A stretch of DNA of 64,000 nt. Source: Pyxidicoccus trucidator (GTDB lineage: Bacteria > Myxococcota > Myxococcia > Myxococcales > Myxococcaceae). The position numbers and the translations under genes are program-made. The DNA lies in assembly GCF_010894435.1 (NCBI RefSeq), contig NZ_JAAIXZ010000015.1:186001-250000 (forward strand). The letters are read 5' to 3'. The notes under the pieces were generated by a model. It searched no databases. It saw nothing but the letters and a program-made list of their open reading frames with translations, and was not told the origin of the DNA. Of this stretch, positions 8,036-18,100 are shown piece by piece. Position 1 is the stretch's first letter; every line of letters starts with the position of its first letter.

Positions 8036-8699
8036 AGACCTGCTCACCCGCGCACCCTCGCCCGAGGCAGTGGCGCGTGAGACGCGGAAGCTGGCGCAGC
8101 CTTCGGAGGAAGCGCGCGAGGCGCTGCGCCGCTCCCTGGAGGCCGCCGCGAGTCCACCGGCTCCCGCGCCCTGGCCGGCGCTGCTCCAGGAAGCGCGCGG
8201 GAAGATGGACAGCCGCTACGCCGAGCCGGCGACGTCGCACCGGGGCGGGCTCGCGGGGCTGGCGCTGGTGGTGTCGAAGCGGGTCTTCCGCCGCGTCTTC
8301 CAGCCCTTCATCAACGAGGCGCTGCGCAAGCAGGTGGAGTTCAACGAGTCCATCCTCGACGCGCTCGCGACCATCCACGACGTGCAGCGCGAGCACTCGC
8401 GCACCCAGGCCACGTGGCGGCAGGAGCTGGAGCGCAGGCTGGCCCGCATCGAAGCCGCAGCGGAGCGTGCCGCGGCGCATGCACCCTCCGACACCACGCA
8501 CCAGGCCACGAAGCCCTCGGCGAGCAAGTCGTCCGAGCCTGCTCCCGCCAACGCCGCCCGCCAGGCCACGAAGCCTTCGGCGCCCAAGTCGGCCGAGCCT
8601 GCTCCCGCCAACGCCACCCGCGCGGGAGAAGCCTCGCGGCCCCCTCCGCCCGAGCCCGCCCGTGGCGGCACCTCGCGTGGACGCTCCAGGCGGCGCTAG
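8025..8699 (+). CDS. Hypothetical protein with SHR/QxEFN module, polysaccharide cluster
   Basis: A 224-residue protein starting at GTG 8025 with a strong site (GGAGG 5 bases upstream), overlapping the previous gene by 11 bases. Residues 70-118 (SHRGGLAGLALVVSKR, then EALRKQVEFNESI) match a module present at least twice at the N-terminus of the wbgA product. I recall similar SHR...KR...Q.EFN segments ahead of methyltransferase and glycosyltransferase domains in O-antigen clusters. Residues 120-150 look coiled-coil. Residues 160-199 are two 20-residue Ala/Pro/Lys-rich repeats, and the tail is very basic. No enzymatic domain is visible; a membrane-associated adaptor for the neighbouring transferases is a guess. 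Confidence 0.7.
   Translation: MRPEDLLTRAPSPEAVARETRKLAQPSEEAREALRRSLEAAASPPAPAPWPALLQEARGKMDSRYAEPATSHRGGLAGLALVVSKRVFRRVFQPFINEALRKQVEFNESILDALATIHDVQREHSRTQATWRQELERRLARIEAAAERAAAHAPSDTTHQATKPSASKSSEPAPANAARQATKPSAPKSAEPAPANATRAGEASRPPPPEPARGGTSRGRSRRR
8502..8621 (+). repeat. 60-bp tandem duplication
   Basis: Two 60-base units (8502-8561, 8562-8621), each encoding QATKPSA.KS.EPAPANA.R. They form a flexible, Lys/Pro/Ala-rich linker near the C-terminus of the SHR-module protein. Confidence 0.85.
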
Positions 8700-8743
8700 C
8701 GCTGCCCGGGGCGCGGCCCGCTCCCCCCTTCGAGGTACTCCCC

Positions 8744-10933
8744 TTGCGAATCTGTCTCGTCTCCAGAGCGCTCGCGCCATTCTCCGCGGGAGACCTCGCC
8801 GCGTATGTCTCACGGATGTCCCGCGCCTTCGCCGAGGCGGGCCACGAGGTCCACGTCCTCACCGCGCCCCAGCCGGGCCTCGTCGCGGCGGCGGAGACCG
8901 AGCTGCCCGGCGTGCGCGTCCACACCGTGGAGGAGCTGACCTCCGGCTTCGCGGGCGCCTTCTCGCATGCGCCCATCCGCCACGCGATGCAGGTCTACAC
9001 GGCGCTGCGCAGGCTTCACGAGCAGCACCCCTTCGACTTCATCGAGTTCCCCGAGCGCGAGTGCGAGGGCGCCTTCGCGCTCCGAGCGAAGCGCACGCTG
9101 GGCCACTTCGCCTCCGCCGTGCTCGCGGTGCGCCTGCACACGCCCACGGCCGAACTCCAGAAGCTGAACCGCGTCGCCGCGCTGACGCTGGACACCGCGC
9201 AGCAGGAGTTCTTCGAGGCCAGCTCCCTCCGCGAGGCGGACCTGCTCCTCTCCCCCACCCGTGCCCTGCTGGACCGGGTGACGCAGCAGCTCGGCCTCGG
9301 CGACATCGGCGTGGTGGTGCCCTACCCCTTCGCTCCGCTCACCGTGCCCACCGAGCCGCGGCCGCCCCCCGAAACCCTCCCGTGCGTGCGCTACGCCGGC
9401 CCGTTGGAGTACCGGAAGGGCGTCCACCTGCTCATCGACGCCATGCAGGTCCTCTTCGAGCGCGGGCTCCACGCGGAGGTGCGGCTCATCGGCGATGACA
9501 CGCCGACGGGCCCTGCGGGCCGCTCCTATCTTCAGTGGCTGCAGCGGCGCATCGCCCCCGCGTGGAAGGACCGGTTCCACTTCGCGGCGCGCGACACGCG
9601 CACTGAGCACATCCTCACCGGAGCGGCGGTGTGCTGCGTCCCCTCCCTCTGGGACAACCTCCCCTACGAAGGTCTGGAGGCCATGGCCTCCGGCCACCTC
9701 GTGGTGGCCAGCGACGCGGGCGGCCTCGCCGAGCTCATCGAGGATGGCCACAGCGGGCTCCTCTTCCGCACGGGCGACGTGCCGCACCTCGCAGCCGTCC
9801 TGGAGAAGGCGCTCGGAACACCCGCCCCACGAGACACCGCGCGTCAGGCGGCACCAGCGCGCATCGCCCGCCACTGCGACCCGGCGAGCCTCGTGAAGCA
9901 GGTCGAGGAAGCAGTGGCCCGCGCAGCCCCCACGAGGCACCAGGGACCGCCGAAGCCCGCGTCACGGCTTCCGGAGCCCGGCACGCCGCGCGTCTCCTTC
10001 CTGGTGCCCTACTACAACATGGGGCGCTACCTGCCGGAGACGCTGCGCTCCATCCGCGCGCAGACCTTCACCGACTACGAAATCGTCCTCGTGGACGACG
10101 GCTCGACAGACGCGGAGAGCATCGCGCTGCTGGACACGCTCCAGGCGCCGGACCTGCGCATCCTCCGCCAGCGGAACGGTGGGCTCAGCGCGGCACGCAA
10201 CACGGGCCTGCGCGCCGCTCGGGGGCACTACATCCTGCCGCTGGACCCGGACGACCTCATCGAGCCCACCTTCCTGGAGAAGGCGCTGGCGGTGATGGAG
10301 GGCACACCCGGGCTGGCCTATGTCACGTCCCTGGTCGCCTACTTCCGCGAGACGCCAGACAACGTGGTGGGAGGCTGGGTGCCCTCGGGCCTGGACCGCG
10401 ACGCGCTCTGGGTGGTCAACGTGGCGTCCACCTGCACGGCGTTGATGGAGCGCCGGCTCGTGGAGGAGCTCGGTGGCTATGACGAGTGGCTCGCCTCGTA
10501 CGAGGACTGGGACGTCTTCTCCCGGATGGCGGAGCGCGGTCTCACGGGGACGGTCCTCCCGGAGCCCCTCTTCCTGTACCGGCTGCGCCCGGACTCGATG
10601 ACCCGCAGCCTGCGGCTGAACGAGCGTCAGCAGAGCCTCGCGTACCTGAGCCACAAGCACCCCATCCTCGCGCTGGACCCGGGACGCGCCCTCCGCATCC
10701 GCGAAGGCGAGGCCCACAGGCTCGAAGTGCGGCTGCGTGAGGAGGCCGCGGCGGCCATCCCACCGCCCCTGCTCAACCGGGTGGCGGACCGGGTGAATGG
10801 CACCCTCAAGCAGTTCGACTTCCTCCACGACACGCTGCGGCGAGCCGCCCGGCTGGTGGCGCCGGACGCGTCCCGCCCCATCCGACATCAGCTCATGGAG
10901 CGCCTCCGGAAGAAGCCGCCCACCGACTCCTGA
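8744..10933 (+). CDS. Bifunctional glycosyltransferase: GT4 fused to GT2
   Basis: A 729-residue fusion. The start is taken as TTG 8744, with GAGG 8-9 bases upstream, because the first Rossmann strand (RICLVSRALAPFSAGDLAA) begins there; longer frames cover the previous gene. Residues about 1-390 are a GT4 GT-B enzyme (YAGPLEYRKGVHLLIDAM, then LWDNLPYEGLEAMASGHLVV). Residues about 410-650 are a GT2 GT-A enzyme: VSFLVPYYNMGRYLPETLRS, VDDGSTD, NGGLSAARNTGL and LDPDDLIEP as the metal-binding DXD. The two domains may add successive sugars to one acceptor. Confidence 0.9.
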   Translation: MRICLVSRALAPFSAGDLAAYVSRMSRAFAEAGHEVHVLTAPQPGLVAAAETELPGVRVHTVEELTSGFAGAFSHAPIRHAMQVYTALRRLHEQHPFDFIEFPERECEGAFALRAKRTLGHFASAVLAVRLHTPTAELQKLNRVAALTLDTAQQEFFEASSLREADLLLSPTRALLDRVTQQLGLGDIGVVVPYPFAPLTVPTEPRPPPETLPCVRYAGPLEYRKGVHLLIDAMQVLFERGLHAEVRLIGDDTPTGPAGRSYLQWLQRRIAPAWKDRFHFAARDTRTEHILTGAAVCCVPSLWDNLPYEGLEAMASGHLVVASDAGGLAELIEDGHSGLLFRTGDVPHLAAVLEKALGTPAPRDTARQAAPARIARHCDPASLVKQVEEAVARAAPTRHQGPPKPASRLPEPGTPRVSFLVPYYNMGRYLPETLRSIRAQTFTDYEIVLVDDGSTDAESIALLDTLQAPDLRILRQRNGGLSAARNTGLRAARGHYILPLDPDDLIEPTFLEKALAVMEGTPGLAYVTSLVAYFRETPDNVVGGWVPSGLDRDALWVVNVASTCTALMERRLVEELGGYDEWLASYEDWDVFSRMAERGLTGTVLPEPLFLYRLRPDSMTRSLRLNERQQSLAYLSHKHPILALDPGRALRIREGEAHRLEVRLREEAAAAIPPPLLNRVADRVNGTLKQFDFLHDTLRRAARLVAPDASRPIRHQLMERLRKKPPTDS

Positions 10934-11098
10934 GTACGGGGCCGTGGCGCCACCTGCGCGCCCGCCCGCCTGGTCGCCTGGCGAAAATGGGTCGTTAAAT
11001 GAGCATTAAATGGGCGTGTCGATTCGCCAGGAGCTCGTTCGACGTGTCAGTAGAACCGGCACTGAGGCCGGCCCACACGAACCCAGGGAGATACGACG

Positions 11099-11530
11099 AT
11101 GCGCTTCATGATCTTGATCAAGGCCAACAAGGACTCCGAGGCCGCCGTGATGCCCGACGAGAAGATGCTGACCGAGATGGGCAAGTACAACGAGGAGCTG
11201 GTGAAGGCCGGAATCATGCTCGCCGGCGAGGGGCTCCACCCCAGCTCGAAGGGCGCGCGGATCCATTTCTCCGGCAACAAGCGGACCGTCATCGACGGCC
11301 CCTTCTCCGAGACGAAGGAGCTGATCGCCGGCTTCTGGCTGTGGCAGGTGAAGTCGAAGGAAGAGGCCATCGAGTGGGTGAAGCGCTGCCCCAACCCGAC
11401 CGGCGAGGAGTCCGAAATCGAAATCCGCCAGGTCTTCGAGACCGCGGACTTCGGCGAGGTGCTCACGCCCGAGCTCCGTGAGCAGGAGGACCGGCTCCGC
11501 GCGACCGTCGAGAAGCAGCAGCGCGGCTAG
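11099..11530 (+). CDS. YciI/DGPF-family protein
   Basis: A 143-residue YciI-like (DGPFAETKE) protein. MRFMILIKAN opens the ferredoxin-like fold, and VIDGPFSETKELIAGFWLW carries the family signature. Such proteins often sit beside ECF sigma factors of the SigJ type, but none adjoins here. AGGGAGA lies 9 bases before ATG 11099. Its TAG stop (11528-11530) overlaps the TAG of the opposite-strand ELW gene in one CTAG, so the genes abut tail to tail. The biochemical role of the family is unsettled. Confidence 0.88.
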   Translation: MRFMILIKANKDSEAAVMPDEKMLTEMGKYNEELVKAGIMLAGEGLHPSSKGARIHFSGNKRTVIDGPFSETKELIAGFWLWQVKSKEEAIEWVKRCPNPTGEESEIEIRQVFETADFGEVLTPELREQEDRLRATVEKQQRG

Positions 11531-14500
11531 TCAGCCCCTCGGGAGGTGGGCGGAGGGCTCAGCCCTTCGCCGCCCCCAGGCTCGTGTAGACGGTCTGCAG
11601 GCCGTCCGGCCCCACCGACACGCCGATTGGCCAGCAGCGCCAGCAGCGCCAACCCGAGCAGTCCCGTCCCCGCGCCACCGGACTGCTGGCAGCCGCAGCC
11701 GCTCGAGTCGAGAGGCGGTGGCGGTGGGCTCGTACCCGGGGAGCCCGCGTCCGGCCCCTGGCTCCCGGCATCCGCCCCCTGGCTCCCAGCATCCGGCACC
11801 GTGCTACCGCCATCCGGCACCGTGCTACCGCCATCCGGAGTCCCCCCGTCAACGCGGGATGCCGCCTGCACCCGCACCTCGAAGGTGCAGCTCCGGCTGT
11901 TGCCGCTCGTGTCCGTGGCCGTGGCTTGCACCTCGGTGGTGCCCACGGAGAACACGCTGCCCCGCGCAGGAGCGTAGGCCACCGTCACGGCGGCGGAGAC
12001 CGTGTCCGACGCCATCGCCTCCGGCCACTCCACGGCCACTCCCGCCGCGGACGTCGCCGTCGCGGACTGCGCGGGCGGGCACTCCAGGGCCGGAGGCGTC
12101 GTGTCCCGCACGGTGACGGTGAAGGCGCACGTCGCCACATTGCCCCCGCTGTCGGTGGCGGTGACACGCACCTCGGTGGCTCCCAGCGCGAAGGTGCCGC
12201 CACTGGCATGGCTGTAGGCCACCATCGGAGTCTCCCCCGGGTCCGTCGCGGTGGCCGGAGGGTAGCTCACTGGCGCGCCCTGCCCGTTCACCGCCTCCAC
12301 CACCTGCGCTGCGGGACAGGTCACCTGGGGAGGCTCCGCATCCTCCGCCGTCCAGGTCGCCGCCCACAGCTCCACTCCCGAGGTCGCGGTCCAGGCCGGG
12401 AAGTACAGGCGCTGTCCCGACGTCACAAACCAGCGCGGCGCGGACGACGCGACGCCCGGGGCGATATCCGCCACGCGCACCGTGCCCTCAGGCGTGCCAT
12501 TCGTCCGCCACAGCTCCTGCCCGGACAGCCCATCCGACGCGGAGAAGACGAGCGGCCCCGTCGCCCCCAGACGCGTGAAGGGCCCTGGGATGCTGGCGCT
12601 CGTGCCACCACCCTTGCGGAGCTCCTTCACCCGCACCGTACCGGCCGCCGTGCCGTCACTGCGCCACGGCTGGTAGCCACTGGCACCGTCATCGGCCCAG
12701 AACACCAGTGTGTTTCCGAAGGAGGTGAGCTGCACGGGCGGGAGCACCTTCTCGTTCGTCCCGAACGCGCGGACCTTCATCGGGGCGCCGCCATCGCTCT
12801 TCCACAGCTCGGGCGGGCCATTCTGGGGCTCGGCGGTGAAGAAGAGCGTGCTTCCCAGGATGGCCGTGTTCGTCGGCCCGGTCTTCTTCCAGGACTTGGA
12901 GGGCACGGAGCCCAGCAGGCGCGTCCCTGCCGCCGTTCCATCACTCGTCCACAGCGCCCGACCCTGCGTCTCGGTGGTGGCCCAGAAGTAGAGCCGGCCA
13001 TTCATGGCGATGAGGTGGTCGAAGGTGACGCTCTTGTCGGGCGCATCCAGGCCCGTCACCCGCACGGTGCCATTCACGGTGCCATCACTCGTCCACAGCT
13101 CCTCGTGGCGCCAGTCGGTGGAGCCCGTGAAGAAGACCCGCGAGCCCAGCGCGGTGAGCAGCCGGGGCCGCCACCCCGGCGAAGGGAGGGAGACCTGCCG
13201 CAGGCGCAGCGTCCCCCCCGGCGTCCCATCCGTGCGCCAGAGGGAGTCCCCCTCGAAGGAATAGTTCGTGAAGAAGGCCAGTGCGCCCGCGGTGACGACG
13301 GGGCGGTCGTCATTGATCCCGAAATCCATGGGCCCCAGCTGCTGGGGGGCCTGCGCGCTCGCGTCCAGGCTCCAGAGGAAGCGCTCACCCGTGGCGGCGT
13401 CGGTGGCTGCCCCCATGAGGAGCTTTCGCCCGAACCGGGTGAGGTACCTGGGACTCCAGAACGAAGTGGAGCCGCCCACCGCCACCGTGCCCCCCGACGT
13501 GCCGTCGGTCCGCCACAGGCGTTCGCCCTCGCCGTCATTCGCACTGAAGAAGAGCGTCCCCTCCAGGTCCAGGCCCCCGCCGCGCGTATCGAAGCCGAGG
13601 CCGCCCAGCGTGTAGTTGGCGAGCTTCGACACGCGCTGCGTCCCTTGCGTCGTGCCATCGCTCCGCCACAGCTCGTCGTCATCCCCCCAGAAGTGCAGCG
13701 CTCCCTGAGACCAGACGCCGCGCAACCCGGTGAAGTCGAAGTCGGTGGGCGTGTGGTTGGACAGCCGCACCGTCCCCTGGGAGGTGCCGTCCGTCTTCCA
13801 GAGCTCGACGCCGGTGACGCCGTCGTTGGCCATGAAGAACAGGCCCACGGGGGAGGAAATCATCGTCAGGGTTTCGACGTCGTCACTCGCCCATTCAATC
13901 CCCGGCGCCAGATCCGCGACCCGGCTCGTGCCCTGCGGCGTGCCATCGCTCTTCCAGAGCTCATGGCCGGCCGAGGCATCCCAGGCCCAGAAGTAGAACG
14001 CCCCGCCGTGAGGGGTGTAGGTCCCCGGGAACGAGCCCTCGGTACCGGGTGCCAGGTCGGCCATGCGGACGGTGCCGTCCGTCGTGCCGTCGCTCTTCCA
14101 GAGCTCCCGGCCGGCCTCCGCGTCCCAGGCGGAGAAGTAGAACGTGCCTCCGAAGCAGAAGAGCTGGGGCGGGAACTGGGCCCCCGGGGAGGACGGGTCG
14201 GCGGTGTCGATGTCCTTCAGGAGGACCGTCCCCGAGTCGGTGCCATCCGTCCGCCAGAGGGAGTTGCGCCCGAACTCGCGCGCCGCCCAGAAGAGGACCT
14301 TGCCGCCGCACTCGGTGAGCCCGCCGGTGTGCAGGCTGTGGAAGGGCGGCGGGTTCTGCATCACCCTCGTGGTGCCCGCGGGCGTGCCGTCGCTCTTCCA
14401 GAGCGCCATGCCGCGGGTGTCATCCGTCGCCGCGAAGAGGAGCGTGTCCCCCAGCCACGCGTGGGGGTGCCAGCCCACTGTCCCCGACGACGCATGCTCC

Positions 14501-15102
14501 CGGCGCAGCAGCACCGTGCCCTCGGGCGTGCCGTCGCTCTTCCACAGCGAGAAGCCCGAGCTGGGGCTCTCCGAGTCGGTGGTCCCGATGTACAGCACGC
14601 CATTGCGTTGCGTGAGGAAGCTGCCCTGCGCGCGAAGGGACTTCACCAGCACGGTGCCCTGCGCGGTGCCGTCGCTGCTCCACAGGCCGTTCAGATATGC
14701 CCCTGTCGACGCGGCGAGGAAGTACAGCCGCCCGTTCATCACCAGGGAATGGGACGGAGCCGACCCGGCGTAGCCCGGCAGCAGGTCCACCACCATGGAG
14801 GTGCCCCCGGCAGTGCCGTCCGTCCGCCACAGCTCCTGGCCATGGACCTTGTCGCTGGCGCCGAAGAGGACCGTGTTGCCGAGCGCGGCGAACATCGTCG
14901 GCTCTTCGAACACGAAGACGTCCGGCCCCGTGCCAGCGAGGAGGTCCCGCACCTGGAAGGGCGTGCCCACGAGCGCGGCGGAGTGCTCACGCGGCGCGCT
15001 CTCGGGCGCGGCCTTCGTCGCCTTCTCCTCGGCGCAGCCCATACCCAGGCACGCCGCCAGGGAAGCCCCCAGCAGCGCGCGCAGTCCTTGTCCCACGTTC
15101 AT
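11527..15102 (-). CDS. Surface lipoprotein with ELWxxDGT repeats, HYR domains, MYXO-CTERM-like tail
   Basis: A 1,191-residue exported protein. The N-terminus is a lipoprotein signal ending LGMGC (Cys23). About 16 repeats of the form LW(K/R)(S/T)DGTxxGT span residues about 50-920 and probably form beta-propeller-like blades. Two HYR-type immunoglobulin-like domains follow (TCPAAQVVEA..., ECPPAQSATA...), each with DTTPP- or TDSGGN-style motifs. A PDGGSTV/PDAGSQG linker then leads to SSGCGCQQ, a hydrophobic stretch and NRR, which resembles a MYXO-CTERM sorting tail. About 30 further residues after NRR have poor codon quality (see findings). Its role, perhaps adhesion or cell contact, is inferred from architecture alone. 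Confidence 0.85.
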   Translation of the reverse strand: MNVGQGLRALLGASLAACLGMGCAEEKATKAAPESAPREHSAALVGTPFQVRDLLAGTGPDVFVFEEPTMFAALGNTVLFGASDKVHGQELWRTDGTAGGTSMVVDLLPGYAGSAPSHSLVMNGRLYFLAASTGAYLNGLWSSDGTAQGTVLVKSLRAQGSFLTQRNGVLYIGTTDSESPSSGFSLWKSDGTPEGTVLLRREHASSGTVGWHPHAWLGDTLLFAATDDTRGMALWKSDGTPAGTTRVMQNPPPFHSLHTGGLTECGGKVLFWAAREFGRNSLWRTDGTDSGTVLLKDIDTADPSSPGAQFPPQLFCFGGTFYFSAWDAEAGRELWKSDGTTDGTVRMADLAPGTEGSFPGTYTPHGGAFYFWAWDASAGHELWKSDGTPQGTSRVADLAPGIEWASDDVETLTMISSPVGLFFMANDGVTGVELWKTDGTSQGTVRLSNHTPTDFDFTGLRGVWSQGALHFWGDDDELWRSDGTTQGTQRVSKLANYTLGGLGFDTRGGGLDLEGTLFFSANDGEGERLWRTDGTSGGTVAVGGSTSFWSPRYLTRFGRKLLMGAATDAATGERFLWSLDASAQAPQQLGPMDFGINDDRPVVTAGALAFFTNYSFEGDSLWRTDGTPGGTLRLRQVSLPSPGWRPRLLTALGSRVFFTGSTDWRHEELWTSDGTVNGTVRVTGLDAPDKSVTFDHLIAMNGRLYFWATTETQGRALWTSDGTAAGTRLLGSVPSKSWKKTGPTNTAILGSTLFFTAEPQNGPPELWKSDGGAPMKVRAFGTNEKVLPPVQLTSFGNTLVFWADDGASGYQPWRSDGTAAGTVRVKELRKGGGTSASIPGPFTRLGATGPLVFSASDGLSGQELWRTNGTPEGTVRVADIAPGVASSAPRWFVTSGQRLYFPAWTATSGVELWAATWTAEDAEPPQVTCPAAQVVEAVNGQGAPVSYPPATATDPGETPMVAYSHASGGTFALGATEVRVTATDSGGNVATCAFTVTVRDTTPPALECPPAQSATATSAAGVAVEWPEAMASDTVSAAVTVAYAPARGSVFSVGTTEVQATATDTSGNSRSCTFEVRVQAASRVDGGTPDGGSTVPDGGSTVPDAGSQGADAGSQGPDAGSPGTSPPPPPLDSSGCGCQQSGGAGTGLLGLALLALLANRRVGGAGRPADRLHEPGGGEGLSPPPTSRGAD
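11791..11832 (-). repeat. 21-bp tandem repeat coding for PDGGSTV linker
   Basis: Two exact 21-base copies (11791-11811, 11812-11832), with further degenerate copies on the low-coordinate side down to about 11745. They encode the seven-residue Asp/Gly/Ser linker before the MYXO-CTERM-like tail. Confidence 0.8.
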
Positions 15103-15131
15103 TTGATGTCCCCGGTTGGAGAATGTTCGCC

Positions 15132-15162
15132 AGTATACGGAGCCCTCCCCCGGACGGAGGGC
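15132..15162 (-). promoter_or_regulatory. Hairpin after wbgA and candidate -10 for ELW gene
   Basis: GCCCTCC (15142-15148) and GGAGGGC (15156-15162) form a perfect 7-base stem 13 bases beyond the wbgA stop, but without a U-tract. On the minus strand TATACT (15132-15137) follows, 30 bases before the ELW ATG. No good -35 is visible. This may end the wzm-wzt-wbgA transcript and start the next one. Confidence 0.4.
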
Positions 15163-15175
15163 ACGGCGCGGCGCG

Positions 15176-18100
15176 TCAGGCGGCTCCGGCGATGGGGGCG
15201 GTCCGTCCGAGCAGGTGCTCCATCATCCGGTCCACCTGGGCCTCCCAGGTGGTGCGCCGCACGCGCTCGGCGGCGGCGGTGCCCAGGCGCTGGCGCAGCG
15301 CCGCGTCACCCACCGCGCGGCGGAGCTGCGCCAGCACGGAGCCGGGGGTCGGCGCCGTGAGCAGGCAGTTCTCTCCATCGTGGAGCAGCCAGTGGTTGGC
15401 CGGGTTGTCGTTGGTCACCACCGTCATCCCGCTCGCCATCATCTCCAGCGGCAGGTACGAGGGGTGCTTGGTGAACATGAAGCACAGCCCCACGTCGCAC
15501 TCGCGGTACAGCGCGGCGGTGCGCTCGGCGGGGAGCACGCCCAGGTTCGTCACCAGCCCGCGCACGCCGTAGGACTCGGGGTGCCACTCGGCGCCGGCCG
15601 TCACCACTTCCACCGCGGGGCCCAGCTCGCGCTTCAGTCGGGCCAGCGCCGCCAGTCCCAGCTCGAAGCCGTTCCGCTCGTTGCCCGGGCGCCCGTAGAA
15701 GAAGACGCGCACGGGCCCCTGGCGCTCCGGCCGCCGCGCGTGGAACAGCGCCCCGTCCACGGCGGGCTCGAAGGCGAAGCCGTCCATGCCGTGTTGGGCC
15801 TTCACGTAGTCGCGCAGGCCCGGCGTGTTGAAGATGCCCTGGAAGCCCAGCGAGTACGTCTGCTCCGCCAGCGCCCACTGGGTGCCGGCGGCGAAGAACA
15901 TGGGCTCGTAGTCCTGCACGAAGTAGCCACGCACCGCCGCGCGCGGGTGCCGCAGCACCTGGTACACGGAAGTCCAGTAGGTGGCGATGGCCAGGTCGCA
16001 CGCGGGCAGCTCCGCCAGCGCCGCCGGCCCGGACAGCACGCGGAAGGCGCCCGAGGCGCCGGGGAACACCGTGGCCGCGCGAGACTCGAAGTCGCCAGGA
16101 CTGGCGCCCGGCTTGTCGTAGACGACGAAGTCGCTGCGCACGCCGTGGCGCCGGTGCATCAGGTCCGCGAAGCGGAAAATCGTGTGCACGCCCGCGAAGA
16201 CATGGCCGAAGGCCGGCACGAACCACGTGGCCGTCTCCACCTTCCCGCGCGAGCGCAGGGCCGCCAGCGCCGCCGGGGCGGACTCGCGCGACGCCTTCGC
16301 CTGCTCCGGCGTGCAGTCCAGCGCGTCCAGGTGCTCCACGGTGTGGCGCTGCGCCCGGGCGCGCTCCTCCAGCGCCGGGTCCACCGCGCTAGGTACGTCG
16401 CGCGACAGCGTGCGCACGGCCAGCGTCTCACCGTCCTCGGGGTGCTGACGCAGGACGCAGTCGGTGCCCAGCAGCGTGAGGTTCGGGTTGTAGAAGGGGT
16501 CCCCGCGAGCGCCCAGCCACGGGCGATAGGCCACGTAGGACCACCAGTAGTCGGCCTCGGGAATCGCGTCCGCGCGGCGGCTGGCGGACTCGTGGTGGAT
16601 GACGCGCGCGTGCGGCGTGTACACCACGCGCAGGCCGCGCTGGTTCAGCCGCAGGCCGAGGTCCACGTCGCTGCCGCACACCTGGAAGCGCTCGTCGAAG
16701 CCGCCCAGCTCCTCGAAGACGGGGCGGCGGAGGATGACGCACGCGCTGGTGACGGACAGCCAGTTGCGCGTCGACTCGGTGTCGCCGAAGGGCGTGCGGA
16801 GGGGCCCGTCCGGCAGGCGCCAGAAGGGGTGTCCCGCCATGCCGGTGAAGCCCACGACGACGCCCGCGTGCTGCACGGTGCCCTCGGGGAAGAGGAGCTT
16901 GCAGCCCACCGCGCCCACCTCGGGCCGCTGGGCCTGGGACACCAGCTCGTCCAGCCAGCCGGGGTCCACCACCTCCATGTCGTTGTTGAGGAAGAGGAGC
17001 AGCTCGCCCGTGGCCTGCTTCGCCGCCCAGTTGTTGATGGCCGGGTAGTTGAAGGGGAAGTCCCACGTCAGCTTCACCAGCCGGGGGTCCGTCAGCCGCT
17101 CCAGCAGCGCGAAGGTCTCCGGCTTCGTGCTGTTGTTGGAGACCAGCAGCACCTCGAAGTTCGGATAGGTGGTGCGCGACAGCAGGCCCGGCAGCAGCAG
17201 CTCCAGCAGGTCCGGCCGGTCCTTGAACGGGACGATGATGGAGACCTTTGGCGGCGCGCCGCGCACCGGGTAGCGGACGCGGTACCGGCCGGGTGCGAAG
17301 CTCGTCACCTCGGCGGGCTCGCCGGTGCGGGCCAGGTGCTCGCGCAGGGCCCGCGCTCCCGCCTCCGTGGCCGCCTGCCCTGGCTCCGCGTGGGCGCGCG
17401 AGTGGTACAGCACCTTCGGCACGTGGCCGATTCCCCGCGTGGCCTCGCTCAGCCGCAGGACGAGCTCGTAGTCCTCGGCGCCGTCGAAGCCCTCGCGCAC
17501 GCCGCCCACGGCCTCCAGCACGGAGCGCCGCGCGACGAGGAAGTGGCGGATGTAGTTCAGCGAGCGCAGCAGGTCCGGAGACCAGTCCGGCTTGAAGGAG
17601 GGCCCGGTGCGGCGCCCCTCCCCGTCCAGCCGGTCCTCGTCGCTGTAGAGGACGTCCAGCGAAGGCTCCGCCGCGAGCACCACCTCCGCCAGGGCATGCG
17701 GGGCCAGCGTGTCACCGGCCTCCAGGAAGCCCACCCACTCACCGCGCGCGGCGGCCAGGCCCGCGCTCAGCGCCCCGGCGAGGCCACCGTCCCGGCGCTC
17801 GCGAGTCACCACGCGGACGCGCGGGTTGCGCGCGGCGGCCTCGCGCAGCACCGCCGCCACGTGCGGGGCCGTGCTGGCGTCGTCCACCAGCACCCACTCC
17901 CACTCGGGGTACACCTGCGCCTCCACGGAGGCGAGGCCCTCGCGGAGGAAGGCCTCGGGCGTGTCGCGCACGGCCGTGACGAGCGACACCCGGGGCTTCA
18001 CCTCCAGCCGCGCCACCGCGTCGCGCGCGGCGGAGAGGTCGGCAGGCTCCCGCCGGGCGCACCAGCCCTCGTAGTCACCCAGCTCGGGAACCTGGGGCGG

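Noticed and set aside
8414-8743. N-terminal extension of the GT4-GT2 fusion from earlier starts
   Set aside because: It would overlap the SHR-module gene in another frame with poor composition; TTG 8744 has a good ribosome site and begins exactly at the first Rossmann strand.
11926-15360. 1,144-codon open frame on the plus strand
   Set aside because: Antisense to the ELWxxDGT-repeat gene, whose repeats, signal peptide and HYR domains show which strand is coding.
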